A DNA stretch of 64,000 bases from Nocardia altamirensis NBRC 108246. Lineage in GTDB: Bacteria > Actinomycetota > Actinomycetes > Mycobacteriales > Mycobacteriaceae. Location of the stretch: NCBI RefSeq assembly GCF_001612685.1, contig NZ_BDAY01000038.1, positions 53,193-117,192 on the forward strand, given 5' to 3'. Each line of letters begins with the position of its first letter. Position 1 is the stretch's first letter. The notes beneath the pieces were generated by a model that did no database searches, was not told where the DNA came from, and was given only the letters and a program-made list of their open reading frames with translations. Shown one piece after another: positions 42,706 through 50,911 of this stretch. The position numbers and the translations under genes were made by a program.

Positions 42706-43899
42706 ATGCCGCTCGCACTCCTCGCCCTGACACTCGGGGCCTTCGGAATCGGCACCACCGAATTCGTCGTCGTCGGGTTGCTCCCCGACATCGCCGACAC
42801 CTACGCGGTGTCCATCCCCACCGCAGGCCTGCTCGTCACCGGATACGCGCTCGGCGTCGTGGTCGGGGCACCGCTGATGACCGGGCTCGGCACGCGAGTC
42901 TCGCGCAAGCGCATGCTCCTCGGCATGCTGTTGCTCCTGGTGGCGGGCAACGTATTGTCCGCTGTCGCACCCACTTTCGGACTGATGCTGACCGGGCGGA
43001 TCGTGGCATCGCTGGCGCACGGCGCCTTCTTCGGCATCGGCGCGGTCGTCGCGGGTGCGGTCGTCCGCCCGGACCGGCGGGCGGGCGCGATCGCCATCAT
43101 GTTCACCGGGCTCACCGTCGCCACCATGGTCGGCGTGCCGTTCGGCACCCTGCTCGGCCAGCATTTCGGCTGGCGGCTCACCTTCCTCATCGTCGCCGCG
43201 GTCGGCCTGATCGGGCTGATCGGCGTGGCCGCGCTGGTGCCCGAGCAGCCTGCGCCGCAGGACGCGCGACTGCGCACCGAGCTCGCCGTCTTCCGCAACC
43301 CGCAGGTGCTGCTCGCGATGGCGATGACCGTGCTCGGCTTCGGCGGCGTCTTCGCGGCGATCACCTACTTGGCGCCGATGATGACCGAGGTCACCGGCTT
43401 CGCGGACAGCTCGGTCACCTGGCTGCTCGTGCTGTTCGGCGTCGGCTTCTTCGTCGGCAACCTGGTCGGCGGCAAGTTCGCGGATCGCCACCTGATGCCG
43501 ATGCTCTACCTCACCCTCGGCGGTCTCGCCGTGGTGCTCGCGCTGTTCACCCTCACCGCGCACAACAAGATCGCGACCGCGATCACCGTTGTGCTGATCG
43601 GCGCGCTCGGCTTCGCCACCGTCCCGCCGCTGCAGAAGCGCGTCCTCGACCAGGCCGCGGGCGCACCGACTTTGGCCTCCGCCGTCAACATCGGCGCCTT
43701 CAACCTCGGCAACGCCGTCGCTGCCTGGCTCGGCGGTCTGGTCATCGCCGCAGGCTACGGCTACACCGCATCGAACTGGGTCGGCGTCGCCCTTGTCCTT
43801 GCCGCCCTCGGCCTCGCTGTCTGGTCCGGCGCCCTCGAACGCCGCGCCGGAAGTCCCGCAGCAGAACCAGCTTCCGTGCTGATCGCCGCCAACCACTGA
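42706..43899 (+). CDS. MFS drug-type exporter (DHA1)
   Basis: A 397-residue major facilitator protein with about 12 transmembrane helices. The family A-motif is seen between helices 2 and 3 as GLGTRVSRKRML, and the start block MPLALLALTLGAFGIGTTEF is typical of the AraJ/Cmr-like DHA1 exporters. The start at ATG 42706 has GTGGAGG upstream; the longer frame runs through the candidate operator. It is divergent from marR and is followed by a strong hairpin terminator. The substrate is unknown. Confidence 0.93.
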   Translation: MPLALLALTLGAFGIGTTEFVVVGLLPDIADTYAVSIPTAGLLVTGYALGVVVGAPLMTGLGTRVSRKRMLLGMLLLLVAGNVLSAVAPTFGLMLTGRIVASLAHGAFFGIGAVVAGAVVRPDRRAGAIAIMFTGLTVATMVGVPFGTLLGQHFGWRLTFLIVAAVGLIGLIGVAALVPEQPAPQDARLRTELAVFRNPQVLLAMAMTVLGFGGVFAAITYLAPMMTEVTGFADSSVTWLLVLFGVGFFVGNLVGGKFADRHLMPMLYLTLGGLAVVLALFTLTAHNKIATAITVVLIGALGFATVPPLQKRVLDQAAGAPTLASAVNIGAFNLGNAVAAWLGGLVIAAGYGYTASNWVGVALVLAALGLAVWSGALERRAGSPAAEPASVLIAANH

Positions 43900-43909
43900 C
43901 CATGCCGAC

Positions 43910-43942
43910 GATCCGGCGGTGCCAACACGTCACCGCCGGATC
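43910..43942 (+). terminator. Hairpin terminator after the MFS gene
   Basis: Perfect 12-bp stem GATCCGGCGGTG / CACCGCCGGATC with a 9-nt loop, 10 bp after the stop, followed by TTCC. Confidence 0.7.
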
Positions 43943-43949
43943 TTCCGCA

Positions 43950-44105
43950 ACCAGCGAAACACGTTCCTGCACAATGCAGGCACTGCTCGGCCATCGAGCG
44001 GATAGGACCGTGCGCCTTCTCGGCCACCAACGGCGAAACCCGCTCCCGCACAACGCGGACACCGCTCGGCCGCCGAACCGGACAGGACCGTGCTTCTTCC
44101 CGGTC
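43950..44105. repeat. Imperfect tandem duplication of about 77 bp
   Basis: Units at 43950-44025 and 44026-44105 share GCGAAAC, CTGCTCGGCC/CCGCTCGGCC and GGACCGTGC blocks in the same order. They lie between the MFS terminator and the glmS terminator. Confidence 0.7.
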
Positions 44106-44124
44106 GGCGACCAGCTACAACGTA

Positions 44125-44160
44125 GACAGCCGCCTGACGCGAGTGCGTCGGGCGGCTGTC
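44125..44160. terminator. Probable terminator of glmS
   Basis: Two-part perfect stem GACAGCCGCC..GACGC / GCGTC..GGCGGCTGTC with loop GAGT, 17 bp after the glmS stop. There is no T-tract. Confidence 0.65.
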
Positions 44161-44176
44161 GAGGTCGGGCCAGGGT

Positions 44177-46060
44177 CTATTCGACGGTGACAGACTTCGC
44201 GAGGTTTCGTGGCTTGTCTACGTCGTAGCCGCGGACCTGCGCCACCTCGGCGGCGAAGATCTGCAGCGGGACCGTGGACAGCAGCGGCTGGAACAGCGTT
44301 GGCGCCGTGGGAATCTCGATGAGGTCGTCGGCGAACGGACGCACCGTGTCGTCGCCTTCCTCGGCGATCACGATGGTGCGCGCGCCGCGTGCCTGGATCT
44401 CCCGAATGTTGCTGAGCAGCTTGGAATGCAGCACCGCGCGCCCCTTGGGCGACGGCATCACCACGATCACCGGCAGCCCGTCCTCGATCAGCGCGATCGG
44501 CCCGTGCTTCAGTTCACCTGCCGCGAAGCCCTCGGCGTGCATGTACGCCAGCTCCTTGAGCTTGAGCGCACCCTCCAGCGCCACCGGATATCCGACGTGG
44601 CGGCCGAGGAACAGCACCGTCGACACGTGCGCCAGCTCACGCGCGATCGCGCGCACCTGCGGCGCGGTCTCCAGCACCCGCTGCACCAGCTGCGGCATCG
44701 CCTCCAGCTCGGCGAACTCGCGGGCCACCTCGTCCGGATACTTGGTGCCGCGCGCCTGCGCCAAGGCCAACCCGACCAGGTAATTCGCGGTCACCTGGGC
44801 CAGGAACGCCTTGGTCGAGGCGACGCCGATCTCCGGTCCAGCCCTGGTGTAGAGCACCGCGTCGGACTCGCGCGGAATCTGCGCGCCGTTGGTGTTGCAG
44901 ATCGCGAGCACCCGCGCCTTCTGCTCCTTGGCGTGGCGCACGGCTTCGAGCGTGTCCGCGGTCTCACCGGACTGCGAGATCGCCACCACCAGCGTCGACC
45001 GATCCAAAACCGGGTCGCGGTAACGGAATTCGCTGGCCAGCTCCACCTCGACGGGCAGCCTGGTCCAATGCTCGATCGCGTACTTGGCGAGCAGGCCGGA
45101 GTGGTAGGCGCTGCCGCAGGCAACAACGAACACCTTGTCGAAGTCGCGCAGCTCCTGGTCGGCGAGGCGCTGCTCGTCGAGCACGATCCGGCCCGCGCCG
45201 TCCTGCTCGAGGCTGAAATGCCCGATCAGCGTGTCCGCGACCGCGGCAGGCTGCTCTTCGATCTCCTTGAGCATGAAGTAGTCGTGGCCACCCTTCTCGG
45301 CGGCGGCCAGATCCCAGTCGATGGTGAACGGGCGGGTGCGATCCTTCGCGTTCGCGCCACTGAAGTCGGTGACCGTGTAGCTGTCCGCGGTGATCACCAC
45401 GGCCTGGTCCTGGCCGAGCTCGACCGCCTCGCGGGTGTGCTCGATGAACGCGGTGACATCCGAGGCGATGAACATCTCGCCCTTGCCGACGCCGACCACC
45501 AGCGGAGTCGAGCGGCGCGCCGCAAAAATCAGGTCTGGATGATCGGCATGGGTCAAGACCAGCGTGAACGCGCCCTCGAGCCGACGAACCACCGACAGTG
45601 CGCTCGCCGCGAAATCGCCCGCGGTCGGGCCTTCCGCATAGGCGCGCGCCACCAGATGCACCGCCACCTCGGTGTCGGTGTCGCTGCGCAGCTCGACGCC
45701 CGCGTCCTCCAGCTCCCGGCGCAGCGGGGCGAAGTTCTCGATGATCCCGTTGTGCACGACCGCGACCTTGCCGCTCAGATCGCGATGCGGGTGCGCGTTG
45801 CGATCGGTCGGCGCACCGTGCGTCGCCCAGCGGGTGTGGCCCATGCCCGTGGTCCCCGCGAACCGCGCGATCCCGATTTCGGCGAGCTCGGCCTCCAAAT
45901 TGGCCAGCTTGCCCGCTTTGCGCTCCACAGCAAGCGCCCCGGCACCGTCGACGATCGCCACACCGGCGGAGTCGTAGCCGCGATATTCCATGCGGCGCAA
46001 CGCGTCAACGACTACGCCGAGCGCGTCCCGGTATCCGACGTACCCCACGATTCCGCACAT
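44177..46060 (-). CDS. glmS: Glutamine-fructose-6-phosphate aminotransferase (isomerising)
   Basis: A 627-residue enzyme that makes glucosamine-6-phosphate, the first step of UDP-GlcNAc and cell-wall synthesis. The N-terminal class II amidotransferase starts with the nucleophile Cys2 (MCGIVGYVG), and the two SIS domains have SQSGETADTL and the C-terminal KPRNLAKSVTVE ending typical of GlmS. No glmS ribozyme is expected or seen. Only 36 bp separate it from the divergent hydrolase-fold gene. glmM lies further right. Confidence 0.97.
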   Translation of the reverse strand: MCGIVGYVGYRDALGVVVDALRRMEYRGYDSAGVAIVDGAGALAVERKAGKLANLEAELAEIGIARFAGTTGMGHTRWATHGAPTDRNAHPHRDLSGKVAVVHNGIIENFAPLRRELEDAGVELRSDTDTEVAVHLVARAYAEGPTAGDFAASALSVVRRLEGAFTLVLTHADHPDLIFAARRSTPLVVGVGKGEMFIASDVTAFIEHTREAVELGQDQAVVITADSYTVTDFSGANAKDRTRPFTIDWDLAAAEKGGHDYFMLKEIEEQPAAVADTLIGHFSLEQDGAGRIVLDEQRLADQELRDFDKVFVVACGSAYHSGLLAKYAIEHWTRLPVEVELASEFRYRDPVLDRSTLVVAISQSGETADTLEAVRHAKEQKARVLAICNTNGAQIPRESDAVLYTRAGPEIGVASTKAFLAQVTANYLVGLALAQARGTKYPDEVAREFAELEAMPQLVQRVLETAPQVRAIARELAHVSTVLFLGRHVGYPVALEGALKLKELAYMHAEGFAAGELKHGPIALIEDGLPVIVVMPSPKGRAVLHSKLLSNIREIQARGARTIVIAEEGDDTVRPFADDLIEIPTAPTLFQPLLSTVPLQIFAAEVAQVRGYDVDKPRNLAKSVTVE

Positions 46061-46096
46061 GGCTCACCAGAGTACTTATCGGATAACGTTCTCGTC

Positions 46097-46954
46097 GTGT
46101 CGGCGTCTGTGAAATCGCTCCTGAGCACCCTGACCAGCCGCGGCCCCCACCGGGTGCTGCGCGGCAATTTGGCCATCGCAGGCCAGCCCGGGGTGGTGTT
46201 CACGCCCGAATCAGGACTCAACCTACCGGCCGTCGCCTTCGGACATGGCTGGCTGACCGGCGCCGCCAACTATCGTGACCTGCTCGAACACCTCGCGTCC
46301 TGGGGTTTCGTCGCCGCGGCGCCGGACACCGAGCGCGGGCCGATTCCGTCACATCTCGGCCTCGCGACCGATTTGCTCACCACGCTGGATATCTGCACGG
46401 GTGTGCGCCTCGGCGACGGCACGATCAGCGTCCACCCCGACAAGCTCGCGCTGGTCGGCCACGGCATGGGTGCGGGGGCCGCCGTCATCGCCGCGAACCA
46501 GCGGCAGGTCGCCGCGGTGGCCGCGTTGTTCCCTGCGCCGACGGCACCGTCGGCCGAAACCCTGGCCGCCGACATCGACACGCCCGCGCTGATCCTGGCC
46601 GGCGCCACCGATATCGCCTCGGTCAGCTCCAACGCCATCCCGCTCTCGACCAGCTGGGCCGGGCCGATGGTGCTGCGCGCGATCGACGGCGCATCGCACA
46701 ACGGCATCATCGAGGGTCGTCGCATCCTCGCCGCGGTCGGCGCGGGCAAGCACGAATCCAAGACCGCCCGCACCACCCGCGCCCTGCTCGTCGGATACCT
46801 GCTCGCCACCGTGCTCGGCGACAAGACCTACCGCGCCTTCGCCGATCCGGACGCCGAGATCCCGCACACCGCGGTGGTCGACCCGGAAGCCAAGGAAGAG
46901 AAGGAAGCCCCGAAGCTCAAGATCGGCCAGCTCGCCGCACTCCTGCGCAAGTAA
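46097..46954 (+). CDS. Alpha/beta-hydrolase-fold protein with altered nucleophile
   Basis: A 285-residue protein of the dienelactone hydrolase/chlorophyllase-like fold: AVAFGHGWLTGAANY near the oxyanion hole, VAAAPDTERGP, and DTPALILAGATD near the acid, with a His in GASHNGI. At the nucleophile elbow the sequence is VGHGMGAG, with Gly (codon GGC) in place of Ser, so ordinary serine hydrolase action is not expected. The C-terminal 60 residues form a charged extension (EAKEEKEAPKLK). The start is GTG 46097, with GTG 46109 as an alternative. It is divergent from glmS. Role unknown. Confidence 0.82.
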   Translation: MSASVKSLLSTLTSRGPHRVLRGNLAIAGQPGVVFTPESGLNLPAVAFGHGWLTGAANYRDLLEHLASWGFVAAAPDTERGPIPSHLGLATDLLTTLDICTGVRLGDGTISVHPDKLALVGHGMGAGAAVIAANQRQVAAVAALFPAPTAPSAETLAADIDTPALILAGATDIASVSSNAIPLSTSWAGPMVLRAIDGASHNGIIEGRRILAAVGAGKHESKTARTTRALLVGYLLATVLGDKTYRAFADPDAEIPHTAVVDPEAKEEKEAPKLKIGQLAALLRK

Positions 46955-47256
46955 CCCGGCGCCGCACCAGAATCGCCCTCGCACACCAACACTCCGCGCG
47001 CCGACACGCCCGGAGTGCGGACGTTCTTGAACCCTCGAGATCCGCACCCTTTGTCCGCATCAGCACCCGTTCTGGAACGCACGGAACCGGTGCGGACGCA
47101 CGGAACGGGTGCGGATCTCGGTGTGCTTGATCCGGCACGCGACGCCACCACAACCATCCGGGCAAACGCGGAGGCAGCTGCCCGCACGGCGCCCCTAACG
47201 CCTCGACAACCCTGCCTCGACCGATCGACCTCGTGCGTCGGCGCAGCGACTTCGCC
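46955..47256. other. Convergent gap with a large inverted repeat
   Basis: 302 bp between two convergent genes. It carries the 14-bp inverted repeat at 47036-47120 and shows no coding frame. Confidence 0.6.
47036..47120. repeat. Large inverted repeat with internal direct repeats
   Basis: Arms CGAGATCCGCACCC (47036-47049) and GGGTGCGGATCTCG (47107-47120) are perfectly complementary. Inside, CGCACGGAAC(C/G)GGTGCGGA occurs twice in tandem. The left half resembles sequence at 34008-34042 (TCCGCACCC ... CACCCGTT). Confidence 0.75.
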
Positions 47257-47604
47257 TCAGATCAACCAGGTTTCGCGCTGGTAGAAGGCGGCTTCCTCGT
47301 CTTCTTGGTCGACGGGGGCGACGTCTCGGTTGGCGCGGCGGGTGGCGATCGAGCGGGCGATGGCTTCGCGTTGTGCGCGGGCCTCGGCCTCGAGCCGCTC
47401 CTGCTCCTCGGCTGCGGCGCGGGCCTTCGCCAATTCGCCGGCGTGCGCGGCGGTGTACTCCCGCAGCTGGGCGGCGGATTTCTCGGTCAGGTCGCGGCTG
47501 GTGTCCGCGGTGCGACGGTTGATGTCGTCGAGCTCGTCCAGCAGCAGCGCCGAACGGCGACGGCATTCCTCAGCCGCACGCTCGATCTCCTCGGCGTAAC
47601 TCAC
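47257..47604 (-). CDS. Small charged coiled-coil protein downstream of T7SS-like genes
   Basis: A 115-residue, highly charged helical protein (AEECRRRSALLLDELDDINR, AQREAIARSIATRR), predicted to be largely coiled coil, ending in ETWLI. It has no signal peptide. The start is GTG 47604; homology-like features begin there and the longer frame upstream is Gly/Arg noise. It is the last gene of a four-gene set on the minus strand (50347 down to 47257). It could be a chaperone-like partner of the secreted proteins; this is inferred from position. Confidence 0.7.
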   Translation of the reverse strand: MSYAEEIERAAEECRRRSALLLDELDDINRRTADTSRDLTEKSAAQLREYTAAHAGELAKARAAAEEQERLEAEARAQREAIARSIATRRANRDVAPVDQEDEEAAFYQRETWLI

Positions 47605-47713
47605 CCTGCCGATTCTTCCTGATTCGCCAGGACCGCGCCGCGACAGCGCCGCATCCGTCCTGTCGACGCCGTCGGCCGCATGCACTAGGCCCACGACTCC
47701 GCGCTGCGCGCGC

Positions 47714-49567
47714 TCACAACGGACCGGCCTCGGTCAGATCCGAGAGTGGGCCGGCCTCGGCCAGTTCCGGACCATGCGAGGTGTCCGGCTGTTGCGTGCC
47801 CGGCATGGGTTTGGGCCGGTGTTCGCCGTCCTCGCCGCGCCGGATGTTCGGTGGGGTCCCGGTCGGCATGCCAGGTCGGTCGACGGTCTCTTCGGCGGCG
47901 GGTGCCTTCTCGGTCGACTTCTCCTGCTCCGGACCGCTCGGCCCAGGCTGGTCAGACCGGGGTGCACCCGTACTCGGCTCCCCCGTACTCGGCTGGCCCG
48001 TGCTCGGCGCCTCGGACTGTGCCTTGTCGCCGCTCGGCGCGGACTTGTCGGGCTGCGGCTGATCCCCCGGTTGCGCCGGGTCGCCTCCGGGTGCTGGCTC
48101 CTCGGTCGGTTCGTTCATCGAAAAGACCGGCATCCCATGCTCATCCAGCCGCACGCTGAACTCCTGCGGCTGTCCGTCAGCGTCGGACAGCATCAGCTTC
48201 AGCTCGCCGTCCGCCATCTCGAACTTCAGATGCTTTCCAGCGATATCGAATTCGGCCGCGGGCGGGCCTGCTGGGTTTCGTTCGTCTGCCTTCGTCGGAT
48301 CGATGGCATCCTCGAGCCTCGCCACCGCATCCTCGACACCGGCACTGATCGCGCCGGACAGCGAACTGATCCCCTGGGTGACGGCCTGGCTGAGCCCAGA
48401 GGCCAACGGCGACAACTGACCAGCCACCTGGCTCAGCGAAGCGAGCTCATTCAGCGACGGCGTCTTCGATGGTGTCGCGGAGGTCGTGTCCGGCGTCTGC
48501 TCGGTGGTCGGCGCAGGGCTTGTCGGAACGGTGGGGGTGGTAGTCGCCGGAGCAGTCGGCGTTGTACTCGCCGGAATAGTCGGTGTAGTGCTCGCCGGCA
48601 CAGTCGGCGTAGTACTCGCCGGCACAGCCGGTGTCGGACTCACTGGCACAGTCGGCGCCGTCGGATTACCAGACGGCCCTGGCGCATTCGTCTCCGTCGG
48701 CTGCGTGCCCTCGGTCGACTTGCCCGGCACCGGCGCCCCCGCCGGACGCGGGTACGCCGCATCCGAAACCTGGTTCAGCGCACCGATCAACGGGGTGTAG
48801 ACATTCTTGACCCCTTGGTCGGTCACATCGCAGGCCTCGATGAACTTCTGCACCTTCGCCGCGTAGTCCGGCTTGAACACCTGGTCGAGCCAGTCTCGAC
48901 ACCGCTGCTGGATCCGGTGCGTGTAGTCGGTGCCAGGAATCAGATACCCGCGCGTCACCGCGCCGTCGTCTTCGGCCAACTCCGGAAAGATCCGCCACAG
49001 CTTCTTCAGCAGCGTATTGCCCATGGTGCTGGTGAAACCGATGGTCTTGCCGGAGATGATGTCGTCGATGTCCTCCGGCGCCTTCCCGTCGATCCGCACC
49101 GTCTCGCCGTTCTCCAAGATGTAGCGAACAACATCGGCTTTGATCTTCACCGCGCTGCGCAGGGCAGGGACCGCACCGGCCAGTGCCTGCGACGCGGTCC
49201 CGGCGGCCTGCCAGTCCGTATCGGCCCGGCCCACTTGCTGATTCAGCATGTCGATCGCCGCGTCAGCCGCCTGCCCCTGCCACAGCGCAGGCAACGCCTG
49301 CGCGGACCCACGCTGGCTGTCCAGCTGAGTTCCCGCCTCCTGCAACACCTCCCGGAGCCGAGCCGACGCGCTGGCGAGCTTGTCCTCGTTGAGCCCGTTC
49401 TGCTCGTAGAACCGCCGGTGCAGCTGCTCGTAGCTCGCGAAACCCGCGGGCAGATCACCGAACGCACGGCGATACCTCGCCTCGAAATGCTCGAAGTACA
49501 AAAGACTTCGAGAACCGATGTCGAGGTACTCGGCGATCGGCGCGTGCGCCGGAACGGTGAAAACCAC
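47714..49567 (-). CDS. Large type VII secretion-like protein with Pro/Thr linker
   Basis: A 617-residue protein. The first 250 residues are helical and contain LPALWQGQAADAAIDMLNQQ, a WxG-type turn like that of ESX/PE-PPE-associated substrates. A Pro/Thr/Ser linker with octapeptide repeats (TPTVPAST type, about residues 305-345) follows, then a helical and beta part (DIAGKHLKFEMADGELKLML) and a long Pro/Gly/Glu-rich C-terminus. No N-terminal signal peptide is present, which fits type VII export. The start is GTG 49567 with GGGGG upstream. The EspC-like gene lies 39 bp upstream. Family knowledge supports secretion; the function is unknown. Confidence 0.75.
   Translation of the reverse strand: MVFTVPAHAPIAEYLDIGSRSLLYFEHFEARYRRAFGDLPAGFASYEQLHRRFYEQNGLNEDKLASASARLREVLQEAGTQLDSQRGSAQALPALWQGQAADAAIDMLNQQVGRADTDWQAAGTASQALAGAVPALRSAVKIKADVVRYILENGETVRIDGKAPEDIDDIISGKTIGFTSTMGNTLLKKLWRIFPELAEDDGAVTRGYLIPGTDYTHRIQQRCRDWLDQVFKPDYAAKVQKFIEACDVTDQGVKNVYTPLIGALNQVSDAAYPRPAGAPVPGKSTEGTQPTETNAPGPSGNPTAPTVPVSPTPAVPASTTPTVPASTTPTIPASTTPTAPATTTPTVPTSPAPTTEQTPDTTSATPSKTPSLNELASLSQVAGQLSPLASGLSQAVTQGISSLSGAISAGVEDAVARLEDAIDPTKADERNPAGPPAAEFDIAGKHLKFEMADGELKLMLSDADGQPQEFSVRLDEHGMPVFSMNEPTEEPAPGGDPAQPGDQPQPDKSAPSGDKAQSEAPSTGQPSTGEPSTGAPRSDQPGPSGPEQEKSTEKAPAAEETVDRPGMPTGTPPNIRRGEDGEHRPKPMPGTQQPDTSHGPELAEAGPLSDLTEAGPL
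48537..48656 (-). repeat. 24-bp tandem repeat coding the Pro/Thr linker
   Basis: Five 24-bp units in frame, each coding an octapeptide of the TTPTVPAS type. Units differ at two to five positions. Length variation between strains would change the linker without breaking the frame. Confidence 0.85.
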
Positions 49568-49606
49568 GGTTAGCCCCCTACCGTCGCGCGGCGCAAACCC
49601 CGGGCG

Positions 49607-49939
49607 CTACATCGGGAGCTCACGGCCGGCCTTCGTGATGTCTCCCGCGGTCTCCGCGACGGTATCGGAGTATTTGACGATCGAGGCGCCGAGCGCGTCC
49701 GCCGTCGTGATGGTGGCTTCGGCCCAGCTCGCCATCCAGTGCGCGATCCGCTCGAATCCGGCCTGGATCTGCGTCCCCTGGTCGGCGTAGTTCGCCCCGG
49801 CGTCACCGGGGCCGAACTCGTTGCCGGTCACGTCTTTCGACCGTTCAGCCACGACCTGACCGGATATCCGCAGGTCTCCGGCGAGGCGTCCCAACTCCCC
49901 CGTCTGGACGCCGACCACGCTGCTCGGATCGCCGGTCAT
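49607..49939 (-). CDS. EspC-like type VII secretion target protein
   Basis: A 110-residue all-helical protein of the ESX-secretion-associated EspC type. It has a first helix (TGELGRLAGDLRISGQVVAE), a turn with FGPGDAGANYADQ, and a second helix (IAHWMASWAEATITTADALG) ending in YSDTVAETAGD. Proteins of this size and pattern are exported by ESX systems, often as pairs with a larger partner. The start at ATG 49939 is clear. It is preceded by the DUF6802-like gene and followed by the large Pro/Thr protein. Confidence 0.78.
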   Translation of the reverse strand: MTGDPSSVVGVQTGELGRLAGDLRISGQVVAERSKDVTGNEFGPGDAGANYADQGTQIQAGFERIAHWMASWAEATITTADALGASIVKYSDTVAETAGDITKAGRELPM

Positions 49940-50038
49940 CTGGTCCCACCGTTCCCTTCGCCGAGTGCCGCCATACTTTCTTCGACGCGCAGCACCCGCG
50001 TTCGGTTCCCTCGAATCCGGTGGGATGATCCGGCAGGC

Positions 50039-50347
50039 TCAGGAACCGATTTTGCCGTGATCCGTCCGAACCCACTCCGATGACCCGTCCGGGTGCCGGT
50101 GGAATTCCCAGGCGGCGTAGTCGCCGTCCTTCTCGACGACCGTGACGTGGTCGGCGAAGCCGTCGTGGTCGTAGTCGGTCCAGACCTGCATGGCCTCCTC
50201 ACCGGTGGTGGTGATGGTGTCGAGGGTGCCGTCGCCGTCGATGTCCTGGGTGGGGTGGTGCAGCTCGACCGCACCCAGGCCGTCCAGTGACGAGGACGCA
50301 TCGATGCCGGGTAGATCCAGACCCGGCAATTCGCCCGAGGTGATCAT
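50039..50347 (-). CDS. Small Asp-repeat protein (DUF6802-like)
   Basis: A 102-residue acidic protein with two Asp-rich loops, DIDGDGTLDTI and DYDHDGFADHV, that resemble calcium-binding DxDxDG loops. The DUF6802 label is from memory of similar small actinobacterial proteins. There is no signal peptide. The start at ATG 50347 is preceded by AGGAGGAG. It is the first gene of the four-gene set and could bind Ca2+ once outside the cell. Confidence 0.7.
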   Translation of the reverse strand: MITSGELPGLDLPGIDASSSLDGLGAVELHHPTQDIDGDGTLDTITTTGEEAMQVWTDYDHDGFADHVTVVEKDGDYAAWEFHRHPDGSSEWVRTDHGKIGS

Positions 50348-50440
50348 TACTCCTCCTCAGCAGGACTAGCGGTGCTGCCCGAGCGCAGCACTATCGCTCC
50401 ATCCTGACATTCATCCGTGCCCGACGCAGCCCCCTGGACG

Positions 50441-50632
50441 TCACTTCTTGGGCATCAGCAGCCACAGCACCAGGTAGATGATGAACTGCGGACCGGGCAG
50501 CAGGCACGAAACAACGAAAAGCAGGCGAACGACATTGGCATTCCATCCGAGGTATTCGGCGATGCCACCACAGACTCCGGCGATCCACTTGTCGGAGGTG
50601 GAGCGGGCGAAGCGGCGGGCGGGTACGGTCAT
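50441..50632 (-). CDS. Small PspC-domain membrane protein
   Basis: A 63-residue protein that is nearly all PspC domain: KWIAGVCGGIAEYLGWNANV followed by one membrane helix (LLFVVSCLLPGPQFIIYLVL) and ending LMPKK. The start at ATG 50632 has GAGGGAAG upstream; longer frames are not homologous. PspC proteins take part in envelope-stress responses. It stands alone, away from the PspC cluster at 13-17 kb. Confidence 0.88.
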   Translation of the reverse strand: MTVPARRFARSTSDKWIAGVCGGIAEYLGWNANVVRLLFVVSCLLPGPQFIIYLVLWLLMPKK

Positions 50633-50803
50633 GGTCTTCCCTCTCTGGCGATGATCTCTAGCTGACTCCACTCTGCCGAGCGGCGCCCGGCGGCGCATCG
50701 CTCCGGCGACCGATCCCAACCCTGATTTCCCCAGGACCCGGCTCAGGGTGCGACCCCGAGACCGGGTGCATGCCGTGGCGCCGAACACGGCAGACTTAGG
50801 CCA

Positions 50804-50911
50804 GTGAGCGAGCGACAGCGAGGGAACCGCAAAGACAGCGTGCCGGTGCGCGCGACGGAGCCGAGCACCAGCGAGGCGGCGTCGCCGAGCGCCAACGAGG
50901 CGGCGTCGTGA
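50804..50911 (+). CDS. Putative 35-codon leader peptide of the ABC-F gene
   Basis: Open frame starting GTGAGCGAGCG and ending in a TGA that overlaps the ABC-F start codon (GTGA). The peptide is Ser/Glu/Ala-rich (SERQRGNRKDS, then two SxxEAAS blocks). Similar leader sequences occur in front of other actinobacterial genes. ABC-F resistance genes are often controlled by leader translation, so a regulatory role is possible; no proof of translation exists. Confidence 0.4.
   Translation: MSERQRGNRKDSVPVRATEPSTSEAASPSANEAAS

Noticed and set aside
44177..46060. glmS ribozyme or riboswitch before glmS
   Set aside because: Only 36 bp separate glmS from the divergent gene, and this ribozyme is known mainly from Firmicutes.
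44426..46096. Upstream extension of the hydrolase-fold gene across glmS
   Set aside because: It is antisense to glmS; homology starts at 46097.
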